From NCBI GenBank assembly GCA_018398585.1, contig JAGTTD010000001.1, forward strand, positions 15,564,501 through 15,628,500: DNA of 64,000 bases, read 5' to 3'. Of the stretch, positions 12,090 through 24,166 are shown in pieces. The DNA comes from Simmondsia chinensis. Taxonomy: Eukaryota; Streptophyta; Magnoliopsida; Caryophyllales; Simmondsiaceae. Numbering within the stretch: position 1 is the first letter of the stretch; each line of letters opens with the position of its first letter. Both the position numbers and the translations under genes were made by a program. The notes under the pieces were generated by a model, which was not told where the DNA came from, did no database searches, and saw only the letters and a list, made by a program, of their open reading frames with translations.

Positions 12090-13406
12090 CTAATCAAACA
12101 CTTCTTTCAAATATCAACTTTCAGTCTCGTCATCAAGCTTGCTATAGTATAATGCGTCCTTTCTTTTGCCATCAATCTTTCTTTAACCATTAGGCAGCTA
12201 GATGCTGCAAAATGCTTTTTGCATGGATTGCTCAATGAGGGGGATTATTGGATGTAAGCCCCTAAATTTATTCACACCACCTTCCTCTGTCATGTGTATT
12301 GCCTATGTAACGCCATTTATAGCCTCAAACAGGCTCTTTAGATTTTATTTCAATGCTTTGGGACTGCCTTACTTTAATTCGGCTTCGAATGCTCACGGGC
12401 TGATTCCTCACTCTCTAGCCATCACACACATCAAAGTATCATATTGCTCCTCTAGTATGTCGATGACATTATTATTACTAGTAACACTATTGGCCCAGTC
12501 ACATTCCTTCTAGAGGCCCTCACTTCTGTATTTGCCATAAAAGACCTAAGTGATTTGCACTGTTTTCTCATCTGAAGGCACATCGTATCCCTGCCTCCCT
12601 CTTTCGCTCCTGGAACAAATATCACATTGAGTGGTTGACCTATTTGACATGGACCACTCTAAACCTGTTAAGACACCCTTCCTTCCTAGGACAAATCTCG
12701 CACCATAATGAACAATGATTTCCTAACCCAACGTTTATCAAAGTGCGGTAAGGATACTTCAATACCTTATTTTTGCTCAACCGAATATTTTGTTTGTCGT
12801 TAACCTGAGTAAGTTAATGCACTTCCCCAAGGGAATGATAATGGTAGCTGGTAAAGTAAATCCTACGTTGCGTGAAAGGCAAAATGGTTCATGGACTCCT
12901 TCATCAACCAAGTCTTAATATTTGATCATAATGTACACTGACACAAATTGGGAGGGTTGTCCCAAACATACGTAGGAGCTCCACTTCTAGTTATGCGGTG
13001 TCTTTCGGTTCGTATCTTCTAGAGGGCTAGGAAACAACCTATAATGTCCAAATCCACTGCTAAGTCGGAGTATCAAGCCTTGGCCTGTGTTCCTGAGACC
13101 TACTCTAGGTTCACCACCTTCTGCGTGAAATTGGTGTGTTCCTTTGTCACCTTGTTAACCTTCGGTGTGACAACATCTTTGCCATGTGCCTCTTCATGAA
13201 CCCCATTGTTGATAATCACACTAAGTATGTTGATGTTGATTTCATACAATGTTTACTTAAAATGACTTCAAGGTGATATTCAGGTTTGTATGTACCTATC
13301 AAGGACCAACTCATAGACATCTTCATGAAGTCTCTCTCACTAATCCATTTCATGTATCTTTTGTGACAAATATGTCCATGGTCTCTCCTATTACAGATCG
13401 AGGGAG
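12090..13406 (+). pseudogene. Ty1/copia RT-RNase H remnant, plus strand
   Basis: Degraded but ordered copia motifs are visible: RQLDAAKCFLHGLLNE at about 12195, AIYSLKQAL at about 12318, a frame-shifted equivalent of YVDDII just before SNTIGPVTFLLEAL at about 12480, VPNIRRS...SYAVSFGSYLL at about 12980, and the RNase H tail CDNIFA...DNHTKYVDVDF at about 13170-13245. Stops and frameshifts occur throughout. The stretch ends at a polypurine tract GATCGAGGGAG at about 13397. It lies in the opposite orientation to the copia element on its left. Confidence 0.75.
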
Positions 13407-13730
13407 TGTATTTCTAAATACAAACTCTATTAACGTAGTTTTATTTCTTCTAGTATTGTACTAGCCTAGTCATATTCTCCTTAGCATTCTTATATTTTTT
13501 TTCTCTTTGTTCTTTATGTATAACAAGCTAACACTTTAATATTCGTGTTGAAGATAATATGAAATTCCAATTCTTTTCCCCATCTAATGAATTGAAATGT
13601 ATGAGTTTTAGTGAAACTCAATTCTATGGAATTAGGCAATGGGTTTGTTATTCTAATTCAAACAGGTGCACTAAAAAGTAGAATTGAAATTTTGGACCCT
13701 AATTCCAATTTGAACTCCAATGCTAGGTGT
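13407..13730 (+). repeat. Start of the copia 3' LTR and unassigned sequence
   Basis: TGTATTTCTAAATAC follows the polypurine tract and is the likely LTR start. The LTR end is not identifiable. Bases 13560-13730 contain repeated GGAATT/AATTCC words reminiscent of a decayed inverted-repeat element. Confidence 0.4.
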
Positions 13731-15225
13731 TGTGTTTTTCTACGTCTATAAAAATTTAATATAAAACCCTATCTACTAAACACATCTAAATTATGGTATA
13801 AAGCGAGAAGGTGTCGAACCACAGGGACTAAGAGTGCGTGAAATTATTCTATAACCTAAATTGATTTAAATAAAATTGAGAAATTTTTGTAATGATTAAT
13901 CTAAAGAAACGAAAATTAAACTAAGGCAATCTACTTCTACGCTCAAAGGTGCATTAAATTAGAACCTAGGGTTTCGAATCAATCGTTAGCCAATTATTTT
14001 TGCGTTAACTTTTAAATTGAGATTATTGATTATCACACGGGTAGTGGTTTAGGCTACAAGCTTCAACCTACTAAAATAATATTATTAGTATCGCGTATTG
14101 ACCCTATCTAACTAAAGCATAAGAAAAATAGGCTCCACCTAACGTATTGTTAATTATCATGTATTGACCCTATCTAACTAAAGCATAGGGAAGATAGGCT
14201 TTAATTAACAATTCAGTTAATACTATTACTTGATTCATTAATCCTAAGGCTACAAGCACAAAGAATTAATTTATAAATATCAATCTCAACAATTAAAGGT
14301 TACAAACTCAATAATCATATTAATTGAATAAACAACTAAAGCACAATACTTCATAGTATTTATCACAATTAAGCAATTCATGTAACAAATAAATTATCCT
14401 GGAGTTAAAAGTAATACAAAAGTAAAAAGATTAAGGCTTCATCTAACCCCAGAGAGCAAGTTAGCTCTCCATCAAGGATGATCCGGTGAAGGAGGAGATG
14501 AACAAACTCATGTCGATCTTCACGCTAATCTCGCTCTAGTTCCAATTTAACGAAGAAAAAAATAGAAAAAGAAATTGAGAGGAGAGAGAAAGAGAGAAAA
14601 AGAGAGTTGTGCGTGGTGAAGAATTCAAAAAATAAAGACCCCCCCATCAGAAACCAGAAAACAGAGCTTTATATCCTCACGAAACCAACCCTGCGTCTTC
14701 TCTGTGCCCTACCTGATCTGGGCCGTGGTCTGGGCTTGGTGATGCAGGACTGGGTGTTGGGCCGCTGTTGGTGCTGGTGAGCTGGTAAGGTCGTGGGTAT
14801 GGACCCGCGTGTTGGGCTTGTTGGGCAGAGGTGTGATGGGCTTGAGGATGAGCTGGGTCGGTGATGGTGTTGCTGGTGGTCGAATCGGGCCGGGGTGGGT
14901 TTGATGAGATGCTGCAGTGCTGGGCCTGGGCCTGCGTTTGGGCTTGAGGTTGATGATAAAGGTGATGGGCTTCGGGCACAGTAATGGTGCAGGTCGGGTC
15001 AGAGCGGGTCGAGTTTATACATTGTTGTCCCGAATCTCGATTGACTTGATTTAATTGTTTATGCATCGAATTTGCCTTATTTGCACCAAAATTTGACAAT
15101 TTTTGGAACTTTAATTTCAAACTTGTTAAACATAAAAATTACCAAAATGAGTGTAGAACTATAACTAAATAGACGTACAATAATTAAAATAACACTTAAA
15201 AGATGCATAAATCTGATATGCATCA
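13731..15225 (-). repeat. 3' LTR of the minus-strand Athila-type element (1.5 kb)
   Basis: It matches 22384-22709 closely over its 3' 330 bp, which fixes both copies as LTRs. It contains a roughly 67-bp internal duplication (GTATTGACCCTATCTAACTAAAGCATA at about 14096 and 14163) and a GC-rich block at 14690-15010. The 147-codon minus-strand frame 14677-15120 is proline- and glutamine-rich and lies wholly inside the LTR, so I do not call it a gene. Confidence 0.9.
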
Positions 15226-15240
15226 ACACCCCCACACCTA
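15226..15240 (-). other. Polypurine tract before the 3' LTR
   Basis: Minus strand TAGGTGTGGGGGTGT abuts the LTR start TGATGCAT. This is the expected primer for plus-strand synthesis. Confidence 0.8.
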
Positions 15241-16567
15241 ATCTTTGCTAGTCCTCGAGTAAAGCGTGGAATAGACATAACGACTTGAGTGACCAACTAC
15301 CCCAACCATCCCAACCTTCACCCAGTTTTCTGAGATTAAAGCCTATATTACAATTCAAGACAAGATTAAATCTTCTAGAGCATTCTCCAATTCTATGAAT
15401 TCAGATGATTAAACTTCAAAACTCGCCATAGAATTTCATTAACCCTGTATCAACTAATAGGAACTACTCACGCAATTTAAGCACACAAGTGAAAGTGAAT
15501 AGGATTTCATGTCACATAATCTCCTCAAATTCTCGCTTCTAAGCAAATATACAAAGGTTTTGTGCACCTATACCATTGAATCACCTAAACACATGCCTAT
15601 ATATAGAGAAATTCTAAGTGGCATATGAGTGACCATTTTATAATATTTTGACCTTGATATAGCACAAAAGAAACTTTATCATGAACATAAATCAATTTTT
15701 AAGTTTTCTTTTTCTTTTGCCGCCCTTTTTTTCCCTTTTTTGAAGGAAACTTTTTTTTTCGCTCTTTTCTTTTCTTTTCATTCATTTTTTTTTTTTTTTT
15801 GTTTCCTCTTTCTTTCTTGTCCCTTTTTTTTTTTTTTTCTTTTTTTCCCATTTTTTTGGACTTTTTCATAACGAGTACCTCAACAACACAATTGAGAAGT
15901 ACTTTACATATCATCAAAGAGACAATGATTAGGATAAGCCAATAGGGCAAGCTTACAAAACTCAAGATATATAGGATTGTTTACTCAAAGTTTTAGATTT
16001 TCCACAACATGAAAATCCTGTGCATAGTGAATATGTAAGCGTCATGAGTAGAACCCATTAATATTAACAATGATCAACAATACTCATTAACAAGTAGGAA
16101 GTAGAATCATTTAATTTCATGGAATTAAGAGAACAAAATAAACAACTAATCCCACTGTCATCATAACATACGTGTTGATCGAGGAAAACTTGGCTAAACG
16201 GTTATAATGCACACTCAAAATGCACAAAAGATGTTCCAAAGTTTAAAAATTTTACCAAAAAAAAATGAGCACATACAAATGAGCCTCACCCTCACACCTA
16301 AATCATGCATTGTCCTCAATGCGACAACATAAATCATTAAGGCACAAGAAATAGGTGAGATAGAGCAATACAACCTGACAAGGTGGCGTGAACATTTATA
16401 TATGACTCCTTCAGCCTGGGACAAGAACTTGAAAAGAGAGAAAACAAGTCTCCAAGAAACTAATTAGTATAAAATAGAAACTAAAAACAAGAAATAGCAA
16501 ACCTAAGCTGCCTTCTAGGAGCGCTAAATTTTACGCCTTCAGTCGGGCGCAGTGAATCGAGTAGAGA
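15241..16567 (-). other. Non-coding stretch between integrase and 3' LTR
   Basis: In Athila relatives this interval may hold an envelope-like ORF. Here only low-complexity sequence is present, notably a T/C-rich tract at 15700-15860 (plus strand) that yields a spurious lysine-rich frame on the minus strand. Near 16530 the minus strand keeps the post-integrase words for LALLEGSLG. Confidence 0.65.
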
Positions 16568-18179
16568 TCAATTATCAGTCATGGTGTCCATAAAAGAGAC
16601 AACTTCAATAAGCTGTCCATCAGCAATGTCATCCAACTCAACTACAGGTTTAAGCCTTTGACCATTTACAGTGAACGCACGGCTATCTTTAGGGAGGTAT
16701 ATCTCAATAGCACCCGAGGGGTATACCTGCTTAACCACAAAAGGACCATCCCACCTAGACGTTAACTTACCAGGAAAAAGACGCAATTTGGAATTAAAAA
16801 GCCAAACTTTTTTATTAGGAACAATTTTTTTTCCTTAGAATATGTTTATCATGAAAAGCCTTGGTTTTAGCTTTATAAATCTTTGCATTCTCATAAGCTT
16901 TTTTCCTTAGTTCTTCCAACTCACTCAATTGAAGCTTTCGGTTAGAACCAGCTTGGTCTAAGTCAAAATTCAAAGCCCTAGTGGCCCAATAAGCACGGTG
17001 TTCTAACTCAATCGGTAAATGGCATGCCTTACCAAAGACTAACCAATAGGGTGACATACCAAGTGGGGTCTTATAAGCAGTGCGGTAAGCCCAAAGAGCA
17101 TCATTCAACCTAAGGGACCAATCTTTCCTATCAGGACGAACCATTGTCTCAAGTATAGACTTGATTTCACAGTTTGAAAGATCTACTTGACCACTAGTTT
17201 GGGGATGATAGGCGGCGGCAATCTTATGATGCACTGAGTACTTCCTACGAAGTGCCTCAAATGACCTATGAATGAAATGCCTACCACCATCACTAATGAG
17301 TGCTCTAGGGGTACCAAAGCGGCTAAAACTGTGGTCCTTGACAAATTGCATGACCATTTTGTGGTCATTGGTCCTAGCAGATATAGCCTCAACCCATTTA
17401 GACACATAATCAACCCCTAAACGTATGTAAACAAACCCAGAAGATAGGGGAAATGGTCCCATAAAGTCAATACCACAAACATCAAATATTTCCACAATTA
17501 AAATGGGGTTCAAAGGCATCATGTCTCGATACGTCATTGCGCCTGTGAGCTGACAACACTCACATGCAAGACAAAACTTGTGAGCATCCTTGAACAGAGT
17601 TGGCCAATAAAAACCACACTGTATGATGTTTGCAACAGTCCTACGACATCCAAAGTGTCCTCCATATGCATATGAGTGACAAAAAGATAAAATGCTATGA
17701 TACTCACACTCTGGATAACATCTACGAATTACTTGGTCCGCACAATGTTTAAACAAGTCAAGGTCATCCCGGCAAAAGTGCTTTACGTAAGAGTAAAACC
17801 TATCCTTTTCTTGCTTAGACCAAGTAGATGGAATCGCACCTGTAGCGAGGAAGTTAACAATATCTGCAACCCAAGGGCCACGTGAATGGGAGACAACAAA
17901 AAGTTCCTCATCGGGAAAAAAGTCATGCATTGAAATAGATGGATCATGATGCTCAAAGAAAATCCTAGAGAGATGGTCAGCTACCACATTCTCTGGACCT
18001 TTCTTATCTCTAATCTCAATGTCAAACTCTTGAGGTAGGAGAATCCATCTAATGAGCCTAGGTTTCATTTCTTTCTTTGAGAGCAAATATTTCAATGCAG
18101 CATGGTTAGAATAGATAATGACTTTTGACCTCAAAAGATAGGAACGAAACTTGTCAAGAGCAAACACAACAACTAGCAC
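16568..18179 (-). pseudogene. Athila-type RNase H (C-terminal part) and integrase
   Basis: It begins inside RNase H ([13 protein letters not shown]...ADHLSR). The integrase zinc-binding region follows with its His/His/Cys/Cys pattern (...[11 protein letters not shown]...CLACECCQ). Next comes the catalytic core with GIDFMGPFP (first Asp), LISDGGRHF (second Asp) and the Glu region, written [12 protein letters not shown], so the catalytic Glu position appears as Asp-Leu-Ser-Asn-Cys-Glu and should be aligned before activity is judged. Conserved [30 protein letters not shown] follows. A frameshift in a T-run near 16825 separates the last 73 codons (16786-16568: RWDGPFVVKQVYPSGAIEI). Confidence 0.9.
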
Positions 18180-19400
18180 TCCTTTTCAGTGGTGGTGTAA
18201 TGGCATTGGGAATCATTAAGAGTTTTACTAGCATAGTAAATGACATGAGGCACTTTGTTCACTCTTTGACCTAGAACGGCACCTATAGCAAAATCAGACG
18301 CATCACACATAATTTCAAAAGGGAGAGAATAATCAGGTGGCTTCATAATAGGGGCCGACACAAGTAATGATCTAAGCTTTTGGAAAGCTTCTAAGCAAGA
18401 CTCATCAAACTGAAATGATATTTTCTTAACTAGCAAGCTAGTCAATGGTCCGGCTAACTTCTCAAAGTCCTTAATGAATCTCCTATAAAAACCTACATGA
18501 CCTTGAAAAGATCTAACTTGCTTCACATTTGAGGGAGGGGGTAAGTTTACAGCCAGATCTACCTTAGCCTTATCAACCTCAATACCCTTCTTGGACACTC
18601 TATGACCCAATACAATCCCCTCTTGAACCATAAAGTGACTCTTCTCCCAACTCAAAACAAGATTGGTCTCTTCGCATCGTTTTAGCACAAGCCTTAAATT
18701 CTGCAAACATTCATCAAACGAAGGTCCAAAAACAGAGAAATCGTCCATGAAAACCTCAAGAAATCTATCTACCATGTCAGAGAAGATAGACATCATGCAT
18801 CTCTGGAATGTAGCGGGCACATTACATAAACCAAATGGCATCCTACAGTAGGCAAATGTGCCAAAGGGGCATGTGAAAGTTGTTTTATCCTGATCTTCTG
18901 GGTAGACTGCTACCTTGTTATATCCTGAATATCCATCAAGGAAATAGTAAAAGCTCTGACCAACTAGCCTCTCTAAAATCTAGTCAATGAATGGTTGAGG
19001 AAAATGGTCCTTCCTAGTAGCAGAGTTAAGCTTTCTATAGTCAATACATACTCTCCAGCCCGTGGTCTCTCTAGTAGACACTAACTCTCCATCACTACTC
19101 CTAACCACAGTAACGCCCGACTTCTTTGGGACACCTATTATCAGAAATTGGGTAAATGATACCCACATCAAGCAATCTCACAATCTCTTTCTTTACCACT
19201 TCCTTCATGTTAGGGTTCAACCTCCTTTGCATCTCTCTAGTGGGTCAAGCATTATCATCAAGAAAAATCCTATGCATATAAATGGAAGGGTCTATACCCT
19301 TCAATCAGCCACATACCACCCAATGGCACTCTTATTATCACTAAGCACTATCATCAATGCATCCTTCTGTTCCCTAGACAACTGAGAAGAGATAATCACA
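18173..19400 (-). pseudogene. Athila-type reverse transcriptase
   Basis: Fingers and palm are readable as GWRVCIDYRKLNSATRKDHFPQPFID (19050-18980), then after a stop the YYFLDGYSGYNKV block (about 18940), MPFGLCNVPATFQRCM (18841) and the catalytic FMDD box in EVFMDDFSVFG at about 18745. RNase H starts near 18400 (MCDASDFAIGAVLG). Lesions: a small deletion with frameshift near 19140 and a stop at about 18980. The FMDD form of the active site is normal for this lineage. Confidence 0.9.
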
Positions 19401-19419
19401 GGTAAAGTCTCATCGGGTC

Positions 19420-20223
19420 CTAAAAAGCATACTTAAGAGTAGATTGCAACAACTTAAGTTCAAGTTTAGGTGGTGAAACTATGGAGGGCAAGGCAAGGGA
19501 ATCCGAAAGCGTAGGTAAAACTTCTACTTTTGACAACCAATGACAAGTCTCTAGAGGGGCACACAACTCAAGCAAATCATTCATCTCTCTAATGTCATTT
19601 TCAATCTCGAAATCATCAGAACAATCGTATACTAGCGCTCGCTCAAGGGAATCATTAACTAGGATAGAGGGGAGTGTTTGGTCAACCAAATCATCAATAA
19701 CATCCACCCGGAAACTCTCTAACTCATCCTCACTAGTGGGTGACAACGAAGCCTTAAAAATGTTCAACCTAATAGTCATGTTTGCAAAACTAACATCCAT
19801 TACCCCAGACCTACAATTAATGGTAGCATTAGCCGTCGCTATGTAAGGCCGATCTAGAATGATAGGGACATGGTTTTTCAAATGACTGGAAGGTTCCATA
19901 TCAAGCATGAGGAAATCAGCAGGAAACAAGGCTCTGTCTACTCTCACTAACACGTCAATCAGCTCAACACAGGGGATCCTAGTTGATCTATCTGCTAACT
20001 GCAAGGTCACCATGGTGGGTTGCAACTCTCCCAGGCCTAACTTCTCATAAACCGAGTAAGGGATAATGTTGACACTCGCACCTAAGTCCAGTAAAGCTTT
20101 ATCAATCGGGTAGTCTCCAAGTGAACGAGAGATGGTGGGGACACTAGGATCTTTGTACTTAATTGGAGTGACACGTTTTAGAATAGAGCTCACTTTCTCG
20201 ACTAAAAACACATTTTTAGGCAT
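19420..20223 (-). pseudogene. Athila-type aspartic protease region
   Basis: A 267-codon open stretch of the gag-pol frame. The retropepsin active site appears as LLDLGASVNIIPYSVYEKLGL near 20090, followed by LQLADRSTRIPCVELIDVLV and the second conserved loop (VPIILDRPYIATANATI). It is separated from gag by an in-frame stop at 20287, where related elements read Gln. Confidence 0.88.
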
Positions 20224-20286
20224 ATGTGCTCTAGCTCGCCTCTTTTGGCTCAGAAGGTCCTTAATAAACTTCGCATAGGCTGGGAT

Positions 20287-21947
20287 CTATTTAATTGCAT
20301 CAAGAAGAGGAAAGTTTATCTTTACTTGCCTAAAAGTCTCCAAAATGTCTTCCCACTTCTTGTCCTTCCTATTTGGATGTTGTGTAACTAAAGCTTGGGG
20401 GAAGGGCACTCTAGGTACATACGAGGAAGGAAGATCAAAGGTCTTAGGAGTGAAAGAAGGGTGCATGACCTCATCGGTCTCCTTCTGTCTTTCCTCGCTC
20501 TTTTCTTCTCTCTCGCCACTTATGGGTACTCCACTCTCAGCACTCACTCCATCGTCAACCTCCTTCCCACTTCTTAACATTGTAATAGACTTTGCTTGTT
20601 CTTGATGGGGAGGATGATTTTCTTGCCTCACACAGTTCCTAGGGTTCTCTACGGTTTGGCTAGAAAGTCTTCCCTTGTCTCTCCTACTCAAAGTGTTACC
20701 TAGTTGACCTATTTGGGTTTCTAACTTTGAGATTGATTGTGTATGGGAGTGGAGGAGTTGGGAATTAGCTTCCAAACCTTTCAGCGCACTCAAAACCTTC
20801 TCTTCAAAATTTGAATTAGAGCTCAAATTAGGAGGTTGAGAATAGTTGGAAGCATAACCTTGCGGTTGAAAACCGAGAGGTCGGGCATACCAGATTGTTG
20901 AGGTCGTGGGTTCAGTTGTTGTGGCATAAACTGTCCTTCTCCTCCTTGCCTCCAGGAGAAGTTTGGATGGTTTCTCCAGCCCAGATTGTACGTGTTCGAG
21001 TATGGGCCGTTCCTTGAGAATCCTTGGGCTGCATTAACCAGTTCCTCCGACCATTCAACAATAGGTGAAGCGGATGGGCAATCAAGCGTAGAATGAGAGA
21101 CACTAGAACATGAAGAACAAGCACTATGCATGTTTTGAACATTATACACATTAGGCATAGTAGAGGGAGTCAAGGTCATCTTAAATAAGGAAGTAAGCTG
21201 CTCCACAAAAGAGGCAAGAGAGTCTACTTTCTTATTTAAGATAGAGGTATCGGCAACTTCATGCACTCCTCCCCTATTTAATCTAGAAGCATTCAAATGT
21301 GCATGTGCGGCATTCTGTTGTGAATTCTCATTCAAATGTTCAAACAGTTCCCATGCCTCATCCTCATTATTCCTAAGGAATTGACCACCGCATGAGACAT
21401 CAACAGTTTGTTGACCCTTTCCATTTAACCCATAATAGAAACTTTGGATTAGTTGCCATTTAGGGATAGCATGATGTGGACAAGCTCGTAAGAGTTCCCT
21501 AAACCTATCCTCACTCTCGTAAAACTCCTTAGTAGGGAGTTGGGCGAAGGTGTTAATGGCTTTCCTAGCAATGTTAGTCTTACTAATGGGATAGAATTTC
21601 TTAAGAAATTCTTGTTGCATTTGAGTCCAAGTACTAATCATCCCATTAGGTAAGGTGCCTAACCAATACTTAGCCTTTTCCTTCAAAGAGAAAGGAAATA
21701 GACGAAGTAAGATGGCGTCATCACTAATGTTAGGAAGCCTGAAGGTTGAACAAACCTCCATGAAATTGTCCAAATGTGTGTACGGGTTCTCATTACCTAA
21801 GCCGTGGAATGAAGGAAGCATTTGTATGGTATGTGGCTTAAGCTCGAACTAATGCGCTACGGGTGGCAACCTAATGCATGAAGGAGAGTTGTACGTGGTG
21901 GGAGTAAAATACTCCATAAGTGGACGTGGATGTTGTTCGTTAGCCAT
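20287..21947 (-). pseudogene. Athila-type gag
   Basis: The likely start is ATG at 21947 (MANEQHPRPLMEYF). An in-frame TAG lies about 30 codons in (21849-21851), and the body continues with FELKPHTIQMLPSFHGLGNENPYTHLDNFMEVC. Capsid-like helices (LFPFSLKEKAKYWLGTLP; ELLRACPHHAIPKW) and a C-terminal coiled-coil segment (LEANSQLLHSHTQSISKLETQIGQL) follow. A frameshift near 20850 splits the frame into 21821-20823 and 20826-20287. No zinc knuckle is seen. Confidence 0.88.
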
Positions 21948-22354
21948 TGCGGTTTGTGCTCGGTGTTAGGCTCTAAAGTCTCTCAAGGTCCTTTCAATTT
22001 CAGGGTTGAATCTAGTAAGGTCAAGAGACAAAGAGCAGCGACCGTGCATGAAATAACAATCACAAGAAGTAAATAAAACTAAAAACTAGAACTAGCAAAA
22101 TAAACAAAACAAACACTTAAAAAGAAAAACAAAAGAAAAACAACGAATAAACTATCCTAAGATCAACCTATGCACGAAAATTACAAGATAAATAATAAAA
22201 AAATAAATAAATAACCTTTTTAAGAAAAGTAAAAAAAATAATTTTTTTATATTTTTTATATTTTTTTTTAAAAAACGAGGCAATAACAATTAAAAACAAT
22301 CAAAGAAAATTAAAAACCAAAGAAAATCACAAAACTAAAATCATGAATGTTGCC

Positions 22355-22377
22355 TAGTCCGCGGCAACAACCCAAAA
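22355..22377 (-). other. Primer-binding site of the minus-strand Athila-type element
   Basis: Minus strand TTTTGGGTTGTTGCCGCGGAC, just inside the 5' LTR, is a mutated form of the TTTTGGCGCCGTTGCCGGGGA site typical of Athila and complementary to a tRNA 3' end. The plus-strand element has a better copy at 23991. Confidence 0.7.
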
Positions 22378-22383
22378 TCTTGA

Positions 22384-22709
22384 TGTGTTCTTCTACGTCT
22401 ATCAAAATTTAATATAAAACCCTATCTATAGAATACATCTAAATTATAGTATAGAGCGAGAGGGTGTCGAACCACAAGGACTAAGAGTGCGTGAAATTAT
22501 TCTATAACCTAAATTGATTTAAATAAAATTGAGAAATTTTTGTATTGATTAATCTAAAGAAACAAAAATTAAATGAAGGCAATCTACTTCTACCCTTAAA
22601 GGTGTATTAAATTGGAACCTAGGGTTTCGAATCCATCATTAGCCAATTATTTTTGCGTTAACTTTTAAATTGGGATTATTGATTGTCACACGGGTAGTGG
22701 TTTAGGCTT
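22384..22709 (-). repeat. Partial 5' LTR of the minus-strand Athila-type element
   Basis: Collinear with 13731 onward for about 326 bp, with scattered substitutions. It ends in the word TTTAGGCTT (22701-22709), where sequence of the next element begins. Confidence 0.88.
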
Positions 22710-23981
22710 TGAATACATTAGAGTAACGACAACTTGAAGAGCAATGAAGAACGAGTTAAATTACACCAATTCGAAGACTACATTGAGAAACCCAACCACG
22801 GGCATAAAAGGGACCCATCTGGCCAAGATTCAGCTTTTCACTTATTTGTTTTAAAGTCTCAATATTGACCAATCGATTGGTCAGAAATTATAATCATGAA
22901 CTGTAGCCGATTGAATGGTCAGTTAATAGGCTAATCAATCGGCCAGCATGCATTGGGTTCCTGATCGCTGCCGATCGATCAGGCAGCTCAAGCGCATGCC
23001 ACTAGGGCATGCCACCTCTATAAATAAGAGGGGGGGGGGGGGGGGGGATTCGATTCTCTGGACTTTTCTCTCTTCATTCTCTTCTCCTGCTTCCTCAAGC
23101 CGCTAAGAGAGGCACGATTTTCTCGAAAGCCGAAGCACAAGTGGTTGGATTGCTAGGGTTTAAAGCAAGAGTTAAGTCAATATTGATCAAGGGAGTTTAT
23201 TACTATGAGTTTTCTTTTACCTTTATCTTTTGATTTTGAGATCTATAAAATTTTCATGGAGGAGTAGACTTCCAATTTAAAGGTGAAGGGCACGCAGTCG
23301 TCCAGATCCTAGATTTATATTTCATTTATGATGATGACTGGTGGTATACTATTTTCGCATCCTTGAGGGGAGTTCTTCATTAAGATTTATTTTTTGTTTA
23401 TGTGCTTGAAGCCATGGCTATATTTTTATTTATTTGCGACTCATCTTGCTCTTGTAGCCTAGACTAGTACAACAGGTTCTTCATGAGCGGTTAGGATTGT
23501 GGTTGTACCCAATCCTGACACAATATTTTAATTAGATTAACACTAAATTATGTGAGAGAAAGAAATAAGAGAGTACTATTGAAATAACTCGTGCAACACC
23601 TAGAGAAGTTAGATAGGTTAAGCCTTTAAATAGTGCATTACCCTAAGCCCTAATTAAGTGTTAACCCAAGTTTAGAGCTTGTAGCCTAAACCATTAAATT
23701 CATGTCATAATGAAATACAATGATGGCGGCCATGATGGGCTAGCCTGAATTCGTTCCATAAACTATTGGAGATTAATTTGACAACCTTAAGTTACCGATT
23801 AGTTCTTTTACTTTAGTTAACAAAACATATAAACCAACAAAACCGAATTTTCCCGTACTACTTAATCATTGACTTTAAACTTTAGACTGATTCCCCAAGG
23901 AAAAGACACCAGTATACCTGACTTACCTACGATGAACTCGTATGCTAGCGAGTAAACAGTTTTTAACCACTCTTAAAACCA
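22710..23981 (+). repeat. 5' LTR, left end missing
   Basis: It aligns with 28886-30181 from ACAACTTGAAGAGCAATGAAGAACGAG to CTTAAAACCA. The first 76 bp or so seen in the 3' LTR are absent. The LTR carries repeated inverted words of the CGATTGATCGG type (22870-22985). Confidence 0.85.
23019..23026 (+). promoter_or_regulatory. TATA box of the LTR promoter
   Basis: TATAAATA lies in a GC-richer context (CCACCTC before, AGAG after). The 3' LTR has TATTAATA at the same place. An 18-G run starts 4 bp downstream (23030-23047) in this copy only. Confidence 0.6.
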
Positions 23982-23991
23982 TATTAAGTTT

Positions 23992-24012
23992 TTGGCGCTA
24001 TTGCCAGGGAAT
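23992..24012 (+). other. Primer-binding site of the plus-strand Athila-type element
   Basis: TTGGCGCTATTGCCAGGGAAT lies about 10 bp after the LTR end, the standard Athila-type site with three changes. Confidence 0.8.
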
Positions 24013-24166
24013 CAGTAGGCAAAGTTTAATTTAGTGATTAACGAGTTTTTGTTTTCTATTTGTTTTCCTTTTTTTTTTCGTTTTTTGCTTAGCTTTATGC
24101 TTGTGACTCCGGTTAATTTAGCTCGCTCGGTACTGCACGTATGGTAGATGATCACTTAATACTGAA

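Larger units (their letters stand above)
13731..22709 (-). mobile_element. Athila-type Ty3/gypsy retrotransposon, nearly complete, 5' LTR truncated
   Basis: Order on the minus strand: partial 5' LTR (22709-22384), primer-binding site, gag, protease, RT, RNase H, integrase, a 1.3-kb non-coding stretch, polypurine tract and full 3' LTR (15225-13731). LTR ends begin TGATGCAT and finish with ACACA. The order and the proteins match the Athila lineage. No envelope-like frame remains between integrase and the 3' LTR. The coding part has few lesions compared with the other elements here, suggesting a younger insertion. The 5' LTR is fused to another element at 22701-22709. Confidence 0.9.

Noticed and set aside
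14677..15120. 147-codon Pro/Gln-rich minus-strand frame
   Set aside because: Lies entirely inside an LTR; GC-rich low complexity.
15699..15965. Lysine-rich minus-strand frame
   Set aside because: Product of a T/C-rich low-complexity tract.
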